NCBI RefSeq assembly: GCF_004342025.1
Contig: NZ_SLWN01000004.1
Coordinates: 536,357-600,356, forward strand
Source of the DNA: Kribbella steppae
GTDB lineage: Bacteria > Actinomycetota > Actinomycetes > Propionibacteriales > Kribbellaceae
DNA: 64,000 bases
Reading direction: 5' to 3'
Shown here: positions 1 to 8,208 of the stretch, piece after piece
Position numbering within the stretch: the first letter of the stretch is position 1
Layout: every line of letters begins with the position of its first letter
The notes under the pieces: generated by a model
What the model saw: only the letters and a program-made list of their open reading frames with translations
What the model was told of the DNA's origin: nothing
Databases searched by the model: none
Position numbers and translations under genes: made by a program

Positions 1-1
1 A

Positions 2-892
2 GCGCTCGCGGTCGCCGGGCAGGCCGCGGCGAAGAAGAAGCTGTACTTCAACGTCACCGCGGCGACGACCGAGCTGACCGGCGCGAAGTGCAACAAGTAC
101 ACATTCCACTATGCCTACGACACGTACATGCTAGCCAATGGCACAGGTACGACGGTCACCGAGGCCGGCGCGAAGAACTGGTACATCGTCTACCCGGACT
201 ACGCGTTCGGTCAGGACATGGAGAAGAGCTTCTCCAAGGCCATCGAGACGGCCGGTGGCAAGGTCGTCGGCAAGAAGTCGTCGGAGTTCCCGAACACCAG
301 CGGCGACTTCTCGTCCCAGCTGCTGCAGGCGCCGGCCGCCAATCCCGACGTACTGGGCACCATGCACGCCGGCGGTGAGCTCGTGAACCTGGTGAAGCAG
401 TACAACCAGTTCAAGCTCAAGGACAAAGGCGTCGGCCTGTCTGTCGGTCTGATGTTCATCACTGACATTCACTCACTCGGACCGGACGCACTGGCGGGCA
501 CGCGGTTCACCGACGCGTGGTACTGGAACTTCGACCAGCAGAACCGGGAGTGGGCCGACAAGTTCAAGGAGAAGACCGGCTCCCGGCCGTCCTTCGCCCA
601 CGCCGGCAACTACTCGGCCACGATGAACTACCTCGAAGCCGTCCAGGCCGCCGGCACCGACGCGTCGGACGACGTGGTGAAGAACCTGGAAGGTAAGGAC
701 ATCAACGACTTCTTCCTGCGCAACGGCAAGATCCGGGCCGAGGACCACCGCGTCATTCACGACGTCTACCTCGCCGAGGTGAAGCCGAAGAGCGACGTCA
801 AGGAGGAGTACGACTACGAGAAGATCGTGACCACCATTCCCGCGGACAAGGCGTTCAAGCCGGTGTCCGAGAGCACCTGCAAGATGGGCTAA
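2..892 (+). CDS. Branched-chain amino-acid type ABC substrate-binding protein, 5' truncated by window edge
   Basis: The frame is open from base 2 and ends with TAA at 890-892, so 296 C-terminal residues are visible; signal peptide and start lie outside. It resembles the periplasmic binding proteins of the Leu/Ile/Val type (Peripla_BP_6): the YPDYAFGQD stretch followed by a long acidic/lysine helix is the usual start of lobe two. The protein should be an exported solute receptor that hands its ligand to the LivH/LivM permease encoded directly downstream (2-nt gap). The ligand cannot be deduced; these receptors also bind amides, urea and aromatic acids. No livG/livF ATPase genes follow, so they probably lie upstream of the window. 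Confidence 0.9.
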   Translation, partial: ALAVAGQAAAKKKLYFNVTAATTELTGAKCNKYTFHYAYDTYMLANGTGTTVTEAGAKNWYIVYPDYAFGQDMEKSFSKAIETAGGKVVGKKSSEFPNTSGDFSSQLLQAPAANPDVLGTMHAGGELVNLVKQYNQFKLKDKGVGLSVGLMFITDIHSLGPDALAGTRFTDAWYWNFDQQNREWADKFKEKTGSRPSFAHAGNYSATMNYLEAVQAAGTDASDDVVKNLEGKDINDFFLRNGKIRAEDHRVIHDVYLAEVKPKSDVKEEYDYEKIVTTIPADKAFKPVSESTCKMG

Positions 893-894
893 CG

Positions 895-1767
895 ATGAGC
901 GACCTGCTTCAGCACGCGTTCAACGGCCTCGTCAACGGCAGCTTCTACGCACTGCTGGCGCTCGGGCTGGCCGTCATCTTCGGGATGCTCGGCGTGGTCA
1001 ACTTCGCCCACGGCGCGTTCTACATGCTCGGTGCGTTCGGCGCGTTCATCCTCCTCAACGAGGCCGGCATCAACTTCTGGATCTCCCTGCTGGTAGTGCC
1101 GCTTGCGCTCGGCGCGGTCGGGATGGCTCTGGAGCAGTTGCTCGTACGTCGGTTGGTCGCGCTGGATCCGCTGTACAACTTCCTGCTGACGTTCGGCCTG
1201 ACGCTGATCTTCCAGGATCTGCTCCGGATGAAGTACGGCTCGCAGCCGCAGCCGTATCCGCAACCGGCCGGGCTCCGCGGCACGGTCGACCTCGGGTTGT
1301 TCGACTTCCCGGCGTACCAGGTGTTCGTGCTGGTGTTCTCCGTGCTCGTCTCGCTGGGTGCTTGGTTGCTTCTGGCCCGTACTCGGGTGGGGATGATCAT
1401 CCGAGCGGCGACCGAACGTCCTGAGCTGACTCGTGCGATGGGGATCGATGTGGGGCGCTGGATCTCGCCGGTCTTCGGGTTCGGGATCGCGCTGGCCGCG
1501 CTGTCCGGCGTACTGGCCGCTCCTATGCGGGCGGTCAGTCCGCTGATGGGGGCGGACCTGATCATCCTCGTGTTCGCCGTTGTGGTGATCGGTGGCCTCG
1601 GGTCGATCTTCGGCTCGGTGGCCGCCGGGTTCCTGATCGGCATGCTGCAGGCGCTCGGCAATGTGTACGTCCCAGGACTGGCGACCACGTCGGTCTTCAT
1701 CCTGATGGCCATCGTGCTGCTGTGGCGGCCGGCTGGTCTGTTCGGCCGTGAGGAGACCGCGGTATGA
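895..1767 (+). CDS. livH: Branched-chain amino-acid ABC transporter permease, LivH type
   Basis: A 290-residue polytopic membrane protein that begins 2 nt after the binding-protein stop. The N-terminal segment NGLVNGSFYALLALGLAVIFG and the NFAHGAFYMLGAF motif are signature features of LivH permeases, and the length is normal for the family. It should form half of the transmembrane channel with LivM. The stop overlaps the livM start as ATGA, which indicates translational coupling. The function as permease is secure; the substrate is not. Confidence 0.93.
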   Translation: MSDLLQHAFNGLVNGSFYALLALGLAVIFGMLGVVNFAHGAFYMLGAFGAFILLNEAGINFWISLLVVPLALGAVGMALEQLLVRRLVALDPLYNFLLTFGLTLIFQDLLRMKYGSQPQPYPQPAGLRGTVDLGLFDFPAYQVFVLVFSVLVSLGAWLLLARTRVGMIIRAATERPELTRAMGIDVGRWISPVFGFGIALAALSGVLAAPMRAVSPLMGADLIILVFAVVVIGGLGSIFGSVAAGFLIGMLQALGNVYVPGLATTSVFILMAIVLLWRPAGLFGREETAV

Positions 1768-2819
1768 CGGTTCTGGTGTTCCGCAAGCTGGCGGTGATGC
1801 CTCGGCTGTGGCGAGTCGTCGGGGTGCTCGGTGGGCTGGTGGTCGTGCTCGCGCTGCCGTGGCTCATCTATCCGCCGGTGGCGATGGACATCGTCGCGTG
1901 GGCCTTGTTCGCGGTCGCGCTCGATCTGCTGCTCGGGTTCACCGGACTGCTGTCCTTCGGGCATGCGGCGTTCTGGGGCACTGCGGCGTACGCGGCCGGC
2001 ACGATCGCCATCGAGACTGGCGTGCCCTTTCCGGTCGCGATTGTCGGCGCGGCAGTCGCGGCGATGGTGCTGGCCGTTCCGATCGCGCTGCTCGCAGTAC
2101 GGCGTACTGGCATCTACTTCGCGATGGTGACACTCGCCTTCGCGCAGATGGTGTACTACGTCGCGAACCAGTGGCGCGGGCTGACCGGTGGGGAGAACGG
2201 TCTGCAGGGGATCCCGAAGAACCTGTTCGGGCTGGATCTGTCGGATCCGTTCTACTTCTATTACGCCGGTCTGCCGATCGCTTTGATCGGGCTGCTGATC
2301 GCGTGGCGCGTGGTCCACTCCCCCTTCGGGCGAGTGCTCGTCGCGATCCGGGAGAACCCGGCTCGCTCTCGTTCGCTCGGGTACCCGGTGGACCGCTACA
2401 AGGTGATGATCTTCGTGATCTCCGCCGGGTTGTCCGGGCTCGCCGGCGGGCTGTATGCGATCAGCCACGGGTTCGCGTCGTTGCAGGAGGTGTACTGGAC
2501 GACGTCTGGCAAGGTCGTGATCATGACAGTGCTCGGTGGCATCGGGACGCTGTGGGGCAGCACGATCGGTGCCGCTCTGATCGTGCTGGTCGAGGACTAT
2601 GTCGCGACCTCGGGGATCCACATCGGCCCGTTGAACATCACCGGTCCCGGCCTCATCACCGGTCTCATCTTCGTGGTCGTCGTACTGCTCTTCCGGCGGG
2701 GCGTCTGGGGGACGGTGGCGCACCTGCTTCGTCGCCGGCGCGACGTTCCTGAGCCGCACCTTAGTGGTACGGCGCCGGCGGTGGCTGAGCAGGAGCCAGT
2801 CGTGGCGCAGAAGCCGTGA
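1764..2819 (+). CDS. livM: Branched-chain amino-acid ABC transporter permease, LivM type
   Basis: A 351-residue membrane protein with the LivM landmarks GFTGLLSFGHAAFWGTAAY near residue 60 and the EAA-like loop around FGRVLVAIRENPARSRSLGY near residue 190. It starts at ATG inside the livH stop (ATGA overlap). It is the second half of the permease channel. The C-terminal tail of about 35 residues is hydrophilic (two arginine-rich turns) and should be cytoplasmic. The next gene starts 1 nt after the stop, so all four genes are probably cotranscribed. Confidence 0.93.
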   Translation: MTVLVFRKLAVMPRLWRVVGVLGGLVVVLALPWLIYPPVAMDIVAWALFAVALDLLLGFTGLLSFGHAAFWGTAAYAAGTIAIETGVPFPVAIVGAAVAAMVLAVPIALLAVRRTGIYFAMVTLAFAQMVYYVANQWRGLTGGENGLQGIPKNLFGLDLSDPFYFYYAGLPIALIGLLIAWRVVHSPFGRVLVAIRENPARSRSLGYPVDRYKVMIFVISAGLSGLAGGLYAISHGFASLQEVYWTTSGKVVIMTVLGGIGTLWGSTIGAALIVLVEDYVATSGIHIGPLNITGPGLITGLIFVVVVLLFRRGVWGTVAHLLRRRRDVPEPHLSGTAPAVAEQEPVVAQKP

Positions 2820-2820
2820 C

Positions 2821-3624
2821 ATGAACCCTCTCCCGCATCTCGACGCGGGCCGGATCTACCGACTCGCGCCGTTCGAGGAGGTGGTGACCGAACTCCGGAA
2901 GGCCTTCGCCGATGGTCCGTCGGTCATTCGACCTCAGGGTGTTGCCGCCCAGCCGTTGGTGGCGCCAGCGACCGCTCAGGGGTCGTATGGCCTGCTCGGC
3001 AACGGCCCGTCGCTGGCGCCCGGCAAGGGGTCGTCTGTCCATGGGTCGTACGTCCAGGGGTCGTACGTTCTGGTCGGCAACGACGGCTCCGCGGTTGCGA
3101 CGCTTGACGGCGCCGCTTTGGCAGCCCGCCGTACGCCGGCTGTGTCAGCCCTCGCCACGGACGCTCTCGCGCGGGACGACGTACGACGGTTGGGGGTCTT
3201 CGGCACCGACGTACAGGCTCGCGAACATGTCCGCGCGATGCGCTGGGTCCGACCTTCTCTCGAGCAGATCGAGATCGTCGGCCGCGAGCCGGTGGCGACC
3301 GAGCGCTTCGTCGCCATGCTCCGGGGCGAGGGGCACCCGGCTGTCGTGGCGAGCGCGGCGGATGCGTTTCATGCTGACTTGATATGCATGTGTACATGGC
3401 AATCCGAGTCGTTGTTCGGGCTGTCAGCCGGTACTCACTTCAACGCTGTCGGGTGCGGTGAGCTGCCGGTCGGCCGAGTCGTCGACGATCTGGCCGCCCT
3501 GGCTCGTGGAGAAGTCCGGCGCGAGACCTTGGACGAGATCACGGTCTTCGTGCCGGCGGGACTCGCGGTGGAAGATCTCGTGGTGGCGACTCTGGCCGCG
3601 CGGAATGCCGGCCTCATCGACTAG
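2821..3624 (+). CDS. Ornithine cyclodeaminase/mu-crystallin family protein
   Basis: 267 residues from ATG 2821, one base after the livM stop; a longer frame from 2764 would overlap livM by 56 nt and has no separate ribosome site. The segment LDGAALAARRTPAVSALATDALARDD and the NAD-fold start LGVFGTDVQAREHVRAM match the ornithine cyclodeaminase/alanine dehydrogenase family. Members are NAD(P)-linked amino- or imino-acid enzymes, which fits an amino-acid uptake operon. It is shorter than the roughly 320-340 residues common in the family. Residues around 60-82 hold a small tandem Gly-Ser-Tyr-Val repeat not usual for the family. The exact substrate is unknown. The last 4 nt overlap the convergent PucR gene. 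Confidence 0.75.
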   Translation: MNPLPHLDAGRIYRLAPFEEVVTELRKAFADGPSVIRPQGVAAQPLVAPATAQGSYGLLGNGPSLAPGKGSSVHGSYVQGSYVLVGNDGSAVATLDGAALAARRTPAVSALATDALARDDVRRLGVFGTDVQAREHVRAMRWVRPSLEQIEIVGREPVATERFVAMLRGEGHPAVVASAADAFHADLICMCTWQSESLFGLSAGTHFNAVGCGELPVGRVVDDLAALARGEVRRETLDEITVFVPAGLAVEDLVVATLAARNAGLID

Positions 3625-5468
3625 GACCGCACGAGGCGGTGGAGCCTGAGCGCGAGCTGGATCTCCAGTGAGGGTTCGGCCTCCTGCCAGTCGCTGCCGA
3701 GGAGTTGCGAGACCCGGTCGAGGCGCTGGGCAACGGTGTTGACGTGTACGTGGAGATCATCCTTGGCGCGGGTCAGGTTGCCGCCGTTGGCGAAGTACGT
3801 CTCCAGAGTCTGGATCAGCCCGGTGCCCCGGCGTTCGTCGTACTCAAGAACCGGACCGAGTACGGCGTTGACGAACCGCTCGACGCCACGGGCCTCACCG
3901 AGCAGCACTCCCATGAAGCCGAGTTCCCGGCTGCTCGTCCCATCACCGCAACGGCCGAGCGCCATCAGCGCCTCCAGGCATCGCAGCGACTCGGCGTGGG
4001 CGGCCGGAACCTTCTCGGGTCCCGACACCGGACCCGCCGCGCCGACTGTCACCGGCTGGCCGATCGCGACCGCCAACTCCTTGGCCAGCCGCCGCGCAGC
4101 CGCTCCCGCTTCCTCACCGGGGAGAAGAAGTACGGCGCACTCCTGGTGCAGACATGCGATCCCGTCTGACTGTCTAGCAAGATGACTTGCCGCGAAAGCC
4201 AACCGATCCAGGCGCCCGCGGTCCGTCTGCGCGACCACCACAGCGAACTCGCCGTCGGTGTTGAAGCCGACCTGTCGCGCTCGCTCCCTGAGGGCATCAC
4301 CGGCTCGCTCGCCATTCGTGATCAGGTCGGAGACCAGCTCACCGCGGATCCGGTTCTCGGTCTCCATCGCCGTACGCTTCATCAACTGCAGCAAGGCGGT
4401 GACCAGTGCTGCGCGTTCCAAGACCCGCTGATCTGCACCCTCCAGGTCTTCTCGACCTTGCAGTACGAGCGCTCCGAACTCCTCCGAGCCAGCCACCACG
4501 GCCGCGAACCACGTGCTGTCGCGACAGACCGCTCGGCCCTCGGCGCGCGACTCTGCGACGGCGCTAAGCCACCCGGCCGGCGCATCATCGGCGTCCAGCA
4601 CGGTCAGGTGGCCTCCTAGCACCTCCGTGACCGCGGCTGCGACCTCATCAACACCAGCTCCACGCAACGCGAGATCTGCGAACCGGTCGTGGGCCTCGGC
4701 CGCCCGTTCCACCGCCTCACTGTGCCGCCGTACCAGGGTGTTCGCCGCATCAAGCTCCCGTACCGCGGCCCGCGCCTCCTCAAGCAGCCGTGCCCCATCG
4801 ATCGAGATCGCCGCGTGTGCCGCCAACGAACACAGCAGCGAGATCTCGTCCCTCGCGAACGGGCGCCTGCTGCGGTCGGCCGCGAACAGCACCCCGAGCA
4901 CCTGCGGACCAAGCAGCAGCGGTACGCCGAGAATCGCCACCAACCCTTCATCGGAGACGGCACTGTCGACGTCTTTGACATGATCGAACCGCTCGTCAGC
5001 GGCGTAGTCATCCGTGGCGTAGGGCAACGATGTATCGGCGACCAGGCCGCCCAGACCAGCCCCCATCGCCAGGCGGACCTGCTGGAAACTCGCCGAGACC
5101 ACGCCCGCCGTGGCTCGCATGTACGTGTCACCGCGGTCGGGGTCGATCAGCGTCAGGTACGCGACATCCGTGTGGAGCAACGTGCGCGCACGCCGCACGA
5201 TCGCGTTGAGCACAGCGTCGACATCCTGCAGCCCGGCGAGATCACCCGCCGTCTCGAACAACGCCTCGAGCTCGATCTCCCGCCGCCGCCGATGCTCCAG
5301 CGCCCGACGTACCCTCAGCGCGAGCGTCTTCGCCTGCTCGAGTTCGTGGAGCTCCTGTGGGCTAGCGCCCTTCGCGACCGCAGCACGCAGCGGCTCGTCG
5401 TACTCCTCGGGCGGGGCGTCGCGAGCAAGCAGACTCAGGAAGGGCGTGTCTTTCAGCGTGCTGTCCAC
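3621..5468 (-). CDS. GAF-domain PucR/CdaR-type transcriptional regulator
   Basis: About 615 residues if translation begins at the GTG at 5468; the frame is open to 5522 but that start lies inside the upstream SDR gene. Residues roughly 75-230 form a GAF domain (TLLHTDVAYLTLIDPDRGD; MGAGLGGLVADT), followed by a helical linker. The C-terminus carries the PucR helix-turn-helix pattern LIQTLETYFANGGNLTRAKD then LHVHVNTVAQRLDRVSQLLG. Proteins of this kind activate catabolic genes in response to a small ligand sensed by the GAF domain. The gene follows the bdhA-like SDR in the same direction and overlaps it by 16 nt, so it probably controls that gene or a linked pathway. Confidence 0.85.
   Translation of the reverse strand: MDSTLKDTPFLSLLARDAPPEEYDEPLRAAVAKGASPQELHELEQAKTLALRVRRALEHRRRREIELEALFETAGDLAGLQDVDAVLNAIVRRARTLLHTDVAYLTLIDPDRGDTYMRATAGVVSASFQQVRLAMGAGLGGLVADTSLPYATDDYAADERFDHVKDVDSAVSDEGLVAILGVPLLLGPQVLGVLFAADRSRRPFARDEISLLCSLAAHAAISIDGARLLEEARAAVRELDAANTLVRRHSEAVERAAEAHDRFADLALRGAGVDEVAAAVTEVLGGHLTVLDADDAPAGWLSAVAESRAEGRAVCRDSTWFAAVVAGSEEFGALVLQGREDLEGADQRVLERAALVTALLQLMKRTAMETENRIRGELVSDLITNGERAGDALRERARQVGFNTDGEFAVVVAQTDRGRLDRLAFAASHLARQSDGIACLHQECAVLLLPGEEAGAAARRLAKELAVAIGQPVTVGAAGPVSGPEKVPAAHAESLRCLEALMALGRCGDGTSSRELGFMGVLLGEARGVERFVNAVLGPVLEYDERRGTGLIQTLETYFANGGNLTRAKDDLHVHVNTVAQRLDRVSQLLGSDWQEAEPSLEIQLALRLHRLVRS
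4170..4180. repeat. TTGTCTNNCAA-like site, one mismatch (CTGTCTAGCAA)
   Basis: A near match to the dispersed AT-rich palindrome, inside the PucR-type regulator gene. The site forces rare Leu/Ala/Arg/Gln codon choices compared with neighbouring codons. Confidence 0.4.
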
Positions 5469-6205
5469 CCTCCGTCCATCACAAACGACGTGCCGGTGAT
5501 CGAATCGGCATGCGGACCACACAGGTAGGCAGCCATCTCCGCGACCTGCTCCGGCTCGATCAGCTGCTTGATCGCCACCGGCTTGAGAAGGATCTCCTCG
5601 AGCACCTGGTCGGGCTCGATGCCATGGGCAACCGCCTGGGCCTCGACCTGCTTCTCGACCAGTGGGGTCCGTACATATGCGGGGTTGATGCAGTTCGACG
5701 TGACCCCGTGCGCCGCACCCTCCAACGCGATCACCTTCGACAACCCCTCGAGCCCGTGCTTGGCCGCCACGTACGCCGCCTTGAACGGCGACGCCCGCAA
5801 CCCATGCACCGACGAGATGTTGACGATCCGCCCCCAGCCGCGCGCATACATGTCCGGCAGCACCTGCCTGGTCAGCCGGAAGGGGGCTTCGAGCATGACT
5901 CGCAGCATGAGCGAAAACTGGTCCGGTGAGAAGTCCTCGATCGGACTGATGTGCTGCAACCCCGCATTATTGACCAAAACGTCACACCGCAGCCCCAACG
6001 CATCCACAGCCTCAAGATCCCCCAGATCCACTACCTCCGCCCGCCCACCCACCTTCTCCGCAACCCGCTTAGCCCCCACCCCATCCACATCGACCACAAC
6101 AACCTCAGCCCCCGCCCGCCCAAACCTCTCCACACAAGCAGCCCCAATCCCCCCAGCCCCACCCGTAACCACCACACACCGCCCACCAAGCCCCAGATCA
6201 CCCAT
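5453..6205 (-). CDS. bdhA: SDR oxidoreductase, 3-hydroxybutyrate dehydrogenase-like
   Basis: 250 residues with a classical short-chain dehydrogenase layout: nucleotide motif TGGAGGIG at residues 14-21, NNAG near 80, catalytic Ser in NISSVHG and Tyr-x3-Lys in AAYVAAKHGLEG. The sequences AGLQHISPIEDF and NPAYVRTPLVEKQ are characteristic of D-3-hydroxybutyrate dehydrogenases, which interconvert 3-hydroxybutyrate and acetoacetate with NAD. Polyhydroxybutyrate or ketone-body use is therefore likely. It is the first gene of a probable two-gene unit with the PucR regulator. The symbol is a homology-based guess; other beta-hydroxyacid SDRs share part of these motifs. Confidence 0.8.
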   Translation of the reverse strand: MGDLGLGGRCVVVTGGAGGIGAACVERFGRAGAEVVVVDVDGVGAKRVAEKVGGRAEVVDLGDLEAVDALGLRCDVLVNNAGLQHISPIEDFSPDQFSLMLRVMLEAPFRLTRQVLPDMYARGWGRIVNISSVHGLRASPFKAAYVAAKHGLEGLSKVIALEGAAHGVTSNCINPAYVRTPLVEKQVEAQAVAHGIEPDQVLEEILLKPVAIKQLIEPEQVAEMAAYLCGPHADSITGTSFVMDGGWTAR

Positions 6206-6430
6206 CCCCCGACGCTAAGCACCCCCGACCGGCTCCAACACGTGCGCAACTCACACAGCGACCCACCTTGAGATGTCCGCCGCAGACATACGCAGACGCG
6301 GGCCAGGTGTCCGCAGTCAGCTGCCCGCAACTCGAGCCGCCTCCACTCGCCGCTTAGGCGCATCCGATAGCGTCGGACAGTTCGTGCGCAATTCCCAACG
6401 GCTGTCATTGAACCGATCGAGGAGACCCGG

Positions 6431-7120
6431 GTGACCGATCGTCCGCATGTCCTGCTCTCTGTCGCAGCGTCGATAGACGGCTACATCGACGACAACACCG
6501 ACCAACGCCTTCTCCTCTCCAACGACGAAGACTTCGACCGTGTAGATGAGGTGCGCTCAGAGGTCGACGCGATCTTGGTCGGAGCCAACACCATCCGTCG
6601 CGACAACCCGCGGCTCCTCGTCCGGAGCCAGGAGCGCCGTGACCGGAGGCTGGCTACCGGATCTTCAGAGTCTCCGATCAAGGTGACGATCACAGCGAGC
6701 GGTGACCTCGACCCGGCAGCGAACTTCTTCACCGCCGGCGATGTGAAGAAGGTTGTCTACACACCCTCAAATGCCACGGCCAAGACATCGGAGGCTGTCG
6801 GCCACGTCAGTGACGTCGTCGACGCCGGCGATCCGCTGAGCCTCCACGTAGTGCTGGTCGACCTGGCCAAGCGAGGCGTACGGCGCCTGATGGTCGAAGG
6901 TGGCGCAACCATGCACAACCAGTTCCTGTCAGCCGGCCTGGCCGACGAGGTCCACCTCGTGATCGCACCCTTCTTCGTCGGCGACAGTACTGCGCCTAGA
7001 TTCGTACGAGACGCCCAGTTTCCACAGAACCCGTCGAACCGCATGAAGCTGACCGAGGTCAAGCAAATCGGAGACGTCGTACTCCTCCGCTACATACCGA
7101 AGGGACCCACAGATGCCTGA
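6431..7120 (+). CDS. RibD C-terminal (reductase) domain protein
   Basis: 229 residues from GTG 6431, preceded by GGAGAC at 6421. It matches the RibD_C / dihydrofolate-reductase-like fold: LSVAASIDGYIDD at the start, ILVGANTIRRDNPRL near residue 50 (the pyrimidine/NADPH region) and MVEGGATMHNQFL near 155. In RibD this domain reduces the ribosylamino-pyrimidine intermediate of riboflavin synthesis. Here the gene encodes only this domain and overlaps by 8 nt a separate gene for the deaminase domain, so the bifunctional enzyme is split and the order is reversed. No other riboflavin genes are nearby, so a role in a riboflavin-like or deazapurine product is possible. Confidence 0.85.
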   Translation: MTDRPHVLLSVAASIDGYIDDNTDQRLLLSNDEDFDRVDEVRSEVDAILVGANTIRRDNPRLLVRSQERRDRRLATGSSESPIKVTITASGDLDPAANFFTAGDVKKVVYTPSNATAKTSEAVGHVSDVVDAGDPLSLHVVLVDLAKRGVRRLMVEGGATMHNQFLSAGLADEVHLVIAPFFVGDSTAPRFVRDAQFPQNPSNRMKLTEVKQIGDVVLLRYIPKGPTDA

Positions 7121-7562
7121 CCTCGACGACCGCCACTGGCTTCAGCAGGCCATCGACCTGTCCCGATCCTGTCCACCAACCACCACCGCGTTCTCCGTCG
7201 GCGCCATCATCGTCAGCTCAGACCGCGAAGTCCTCTCCACCGGCTACTCCCGCGAGACCGATCCCCACGATCACGCCGAAGAAATCGCCCTCACCAAGAT
7301 CCCCGCCAACGACCCCCGCCTCCCCCACGCCACCTTCTACACAAGCCTCGAGCCCTGCAGCAAACGAGCCTCCCGCCCCCAAACCTGCACCCAACTCATC
7401 CTCGCCGCCGCCATCCCCCGAGTAGTCCTAGCCTGGCGAGAACCCACCATCTTCGTCGACTGCGAAGGCGTAGAACTCCTTGAAGCCGCCGGCGTCGCGG
7501 TAGTCGAGCTCCCAGACCTTGCTCAAGAGGTCAAGGAGATCAACGCAAACCTGTTGGACTGA
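7113..7562 (+). CDS. RibD-type pyrimidine deaminase
   Basis: 149 residues starting at ATG 7113 inside the reductase gene (8-nt overlap, coupled translation). It is a zinc cytidine-deaminase fold: HAEE at residues 49-52 gives the zinc ligand and the proton-shuttle Glu, and SLEPCSKRASRPQTC supplies the two zinc cysteines with the wide spacing seen in RibD rather than in cytidine deaminases. The predicted reaction is deamination of the diamino-pyrimidine ribosyl phosphate. Together with the preceding gene it reconstitutes RibD activity as two polypeptides. A perfect 12-bp inverted repeat follows the stop. Confidence 0.85.
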   Translation: MPDLDDRHWLQQAIDLSRSCPPTTTAFSVGAIIVSSDREVLSTGYSRETDPHDHAEEIALTKIPANDPRLPHATFYTSLEPCSKRASRPQTCTQLILAAAIPRVVLAWREPTIFVDCEGVELLEAAGVAVVELPDLAQEVKEINANLLD

Positions 7563-7587
7563 CTGAGCGTCGGCAGCTCGTCGACGC

Positions 7588-7625
7588 CTGCGGTAGGCGC
7601 ACAGGTCGCCGCACGCCTACCGCAG
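7588..7625. terminator. Bidirectional hairpin between convergent genes
   Basis: CTGCGGTAGGCG at 7588-7599 pairs perfectly with CGCCTACCGCAG at 7614-7625 across a 14-nt loop. It lies between the deaminase stop (7562) and the convergent small gene stop (7641). No T-run follows, as is common for terminators in high-GC actinobacteria. Confidence 0.65.
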
Positions 7626-7640
7626 TGTCACGTCGCGAAG

Positions 7641-7874
7641 CTACCTAGGGCCCGTGGTAGCGCGCGCGGCCGCGCTGACAATCGGCTCCGCCAAGCGACG
7701 AATCTCGTTCATCAGCGCTTGATGGTCAGCGTCAGCCTGATCGTGAACGACCGCATCAGCCACTTCGCCGTCGCCGGACAGCACTAGGAAACCTACTTCT
7801 CTTCGACCGAGATCTACGTTCACGTAGTGCGGGTTGCTCACCCACCTCGTGCGGACGCGTGCCAGCTCTTTCAT
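7641..7874 (-). CDS. Small hypothetical protein
   Basis: 77 residues from ATG 7874, chosen over the upstream start at 7934 because GGAGAG lies 5 nt before it on the minus strand. The protein is soluble and mixed alpha/beta: a basic N-terminus, a central short beta-rich stretch (VNVDLGRREVGFLVLSGDG) and an Ala-rich C-terminal helix. I do not recognise a family. It is convergent with the RibD-like pair and stands alone upstream of the helicase gene on the other strand. Confidence 0.5.
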   Translation of the reverse strand: MKELARVRTRWVSNPHYVNVDLGRREVGFLVLSGDGEVADAVVHDQADADHQALMNEIRRLAEPIVSAAARATTGPR

Positions 7875-8208
7875 GGTGCTCTCCAAACTGTGTGCTGAGA
7901 TCGACTGGAATTGCCCGTCAAGCCCGGCCTGCACTCATGCGGCTCTGGGCGACGGACAGAGGATGGAAGAAGCGGCGCAACGCGTGCGCCGCGAGCCCGA
8001 CACCGGGCTGGATAGATCGCCCGGCAACACCCCCGCTTACTGGTCCGTTCATCTGAGGACCTCGGAGCATCTGGGACGCCTGATCATGCGATCACCAACC
8101 AAATAGCCGAATCGAGCATCTGGGGCACGAGACACGCTTACTAGAACGTCGAAGCTCAGCAACTGTCGGCTCCGTCTGGCAAGCTCCTCTGCAAGGGGTG
8201 ATAGGCAG

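Noticed and set aside
1020..2822. 600-codon minus-strand frame across livH and livM
   Set aside because: Arg/His/Pro-rich translation opposite well-defined permease genes; no ribosome site.
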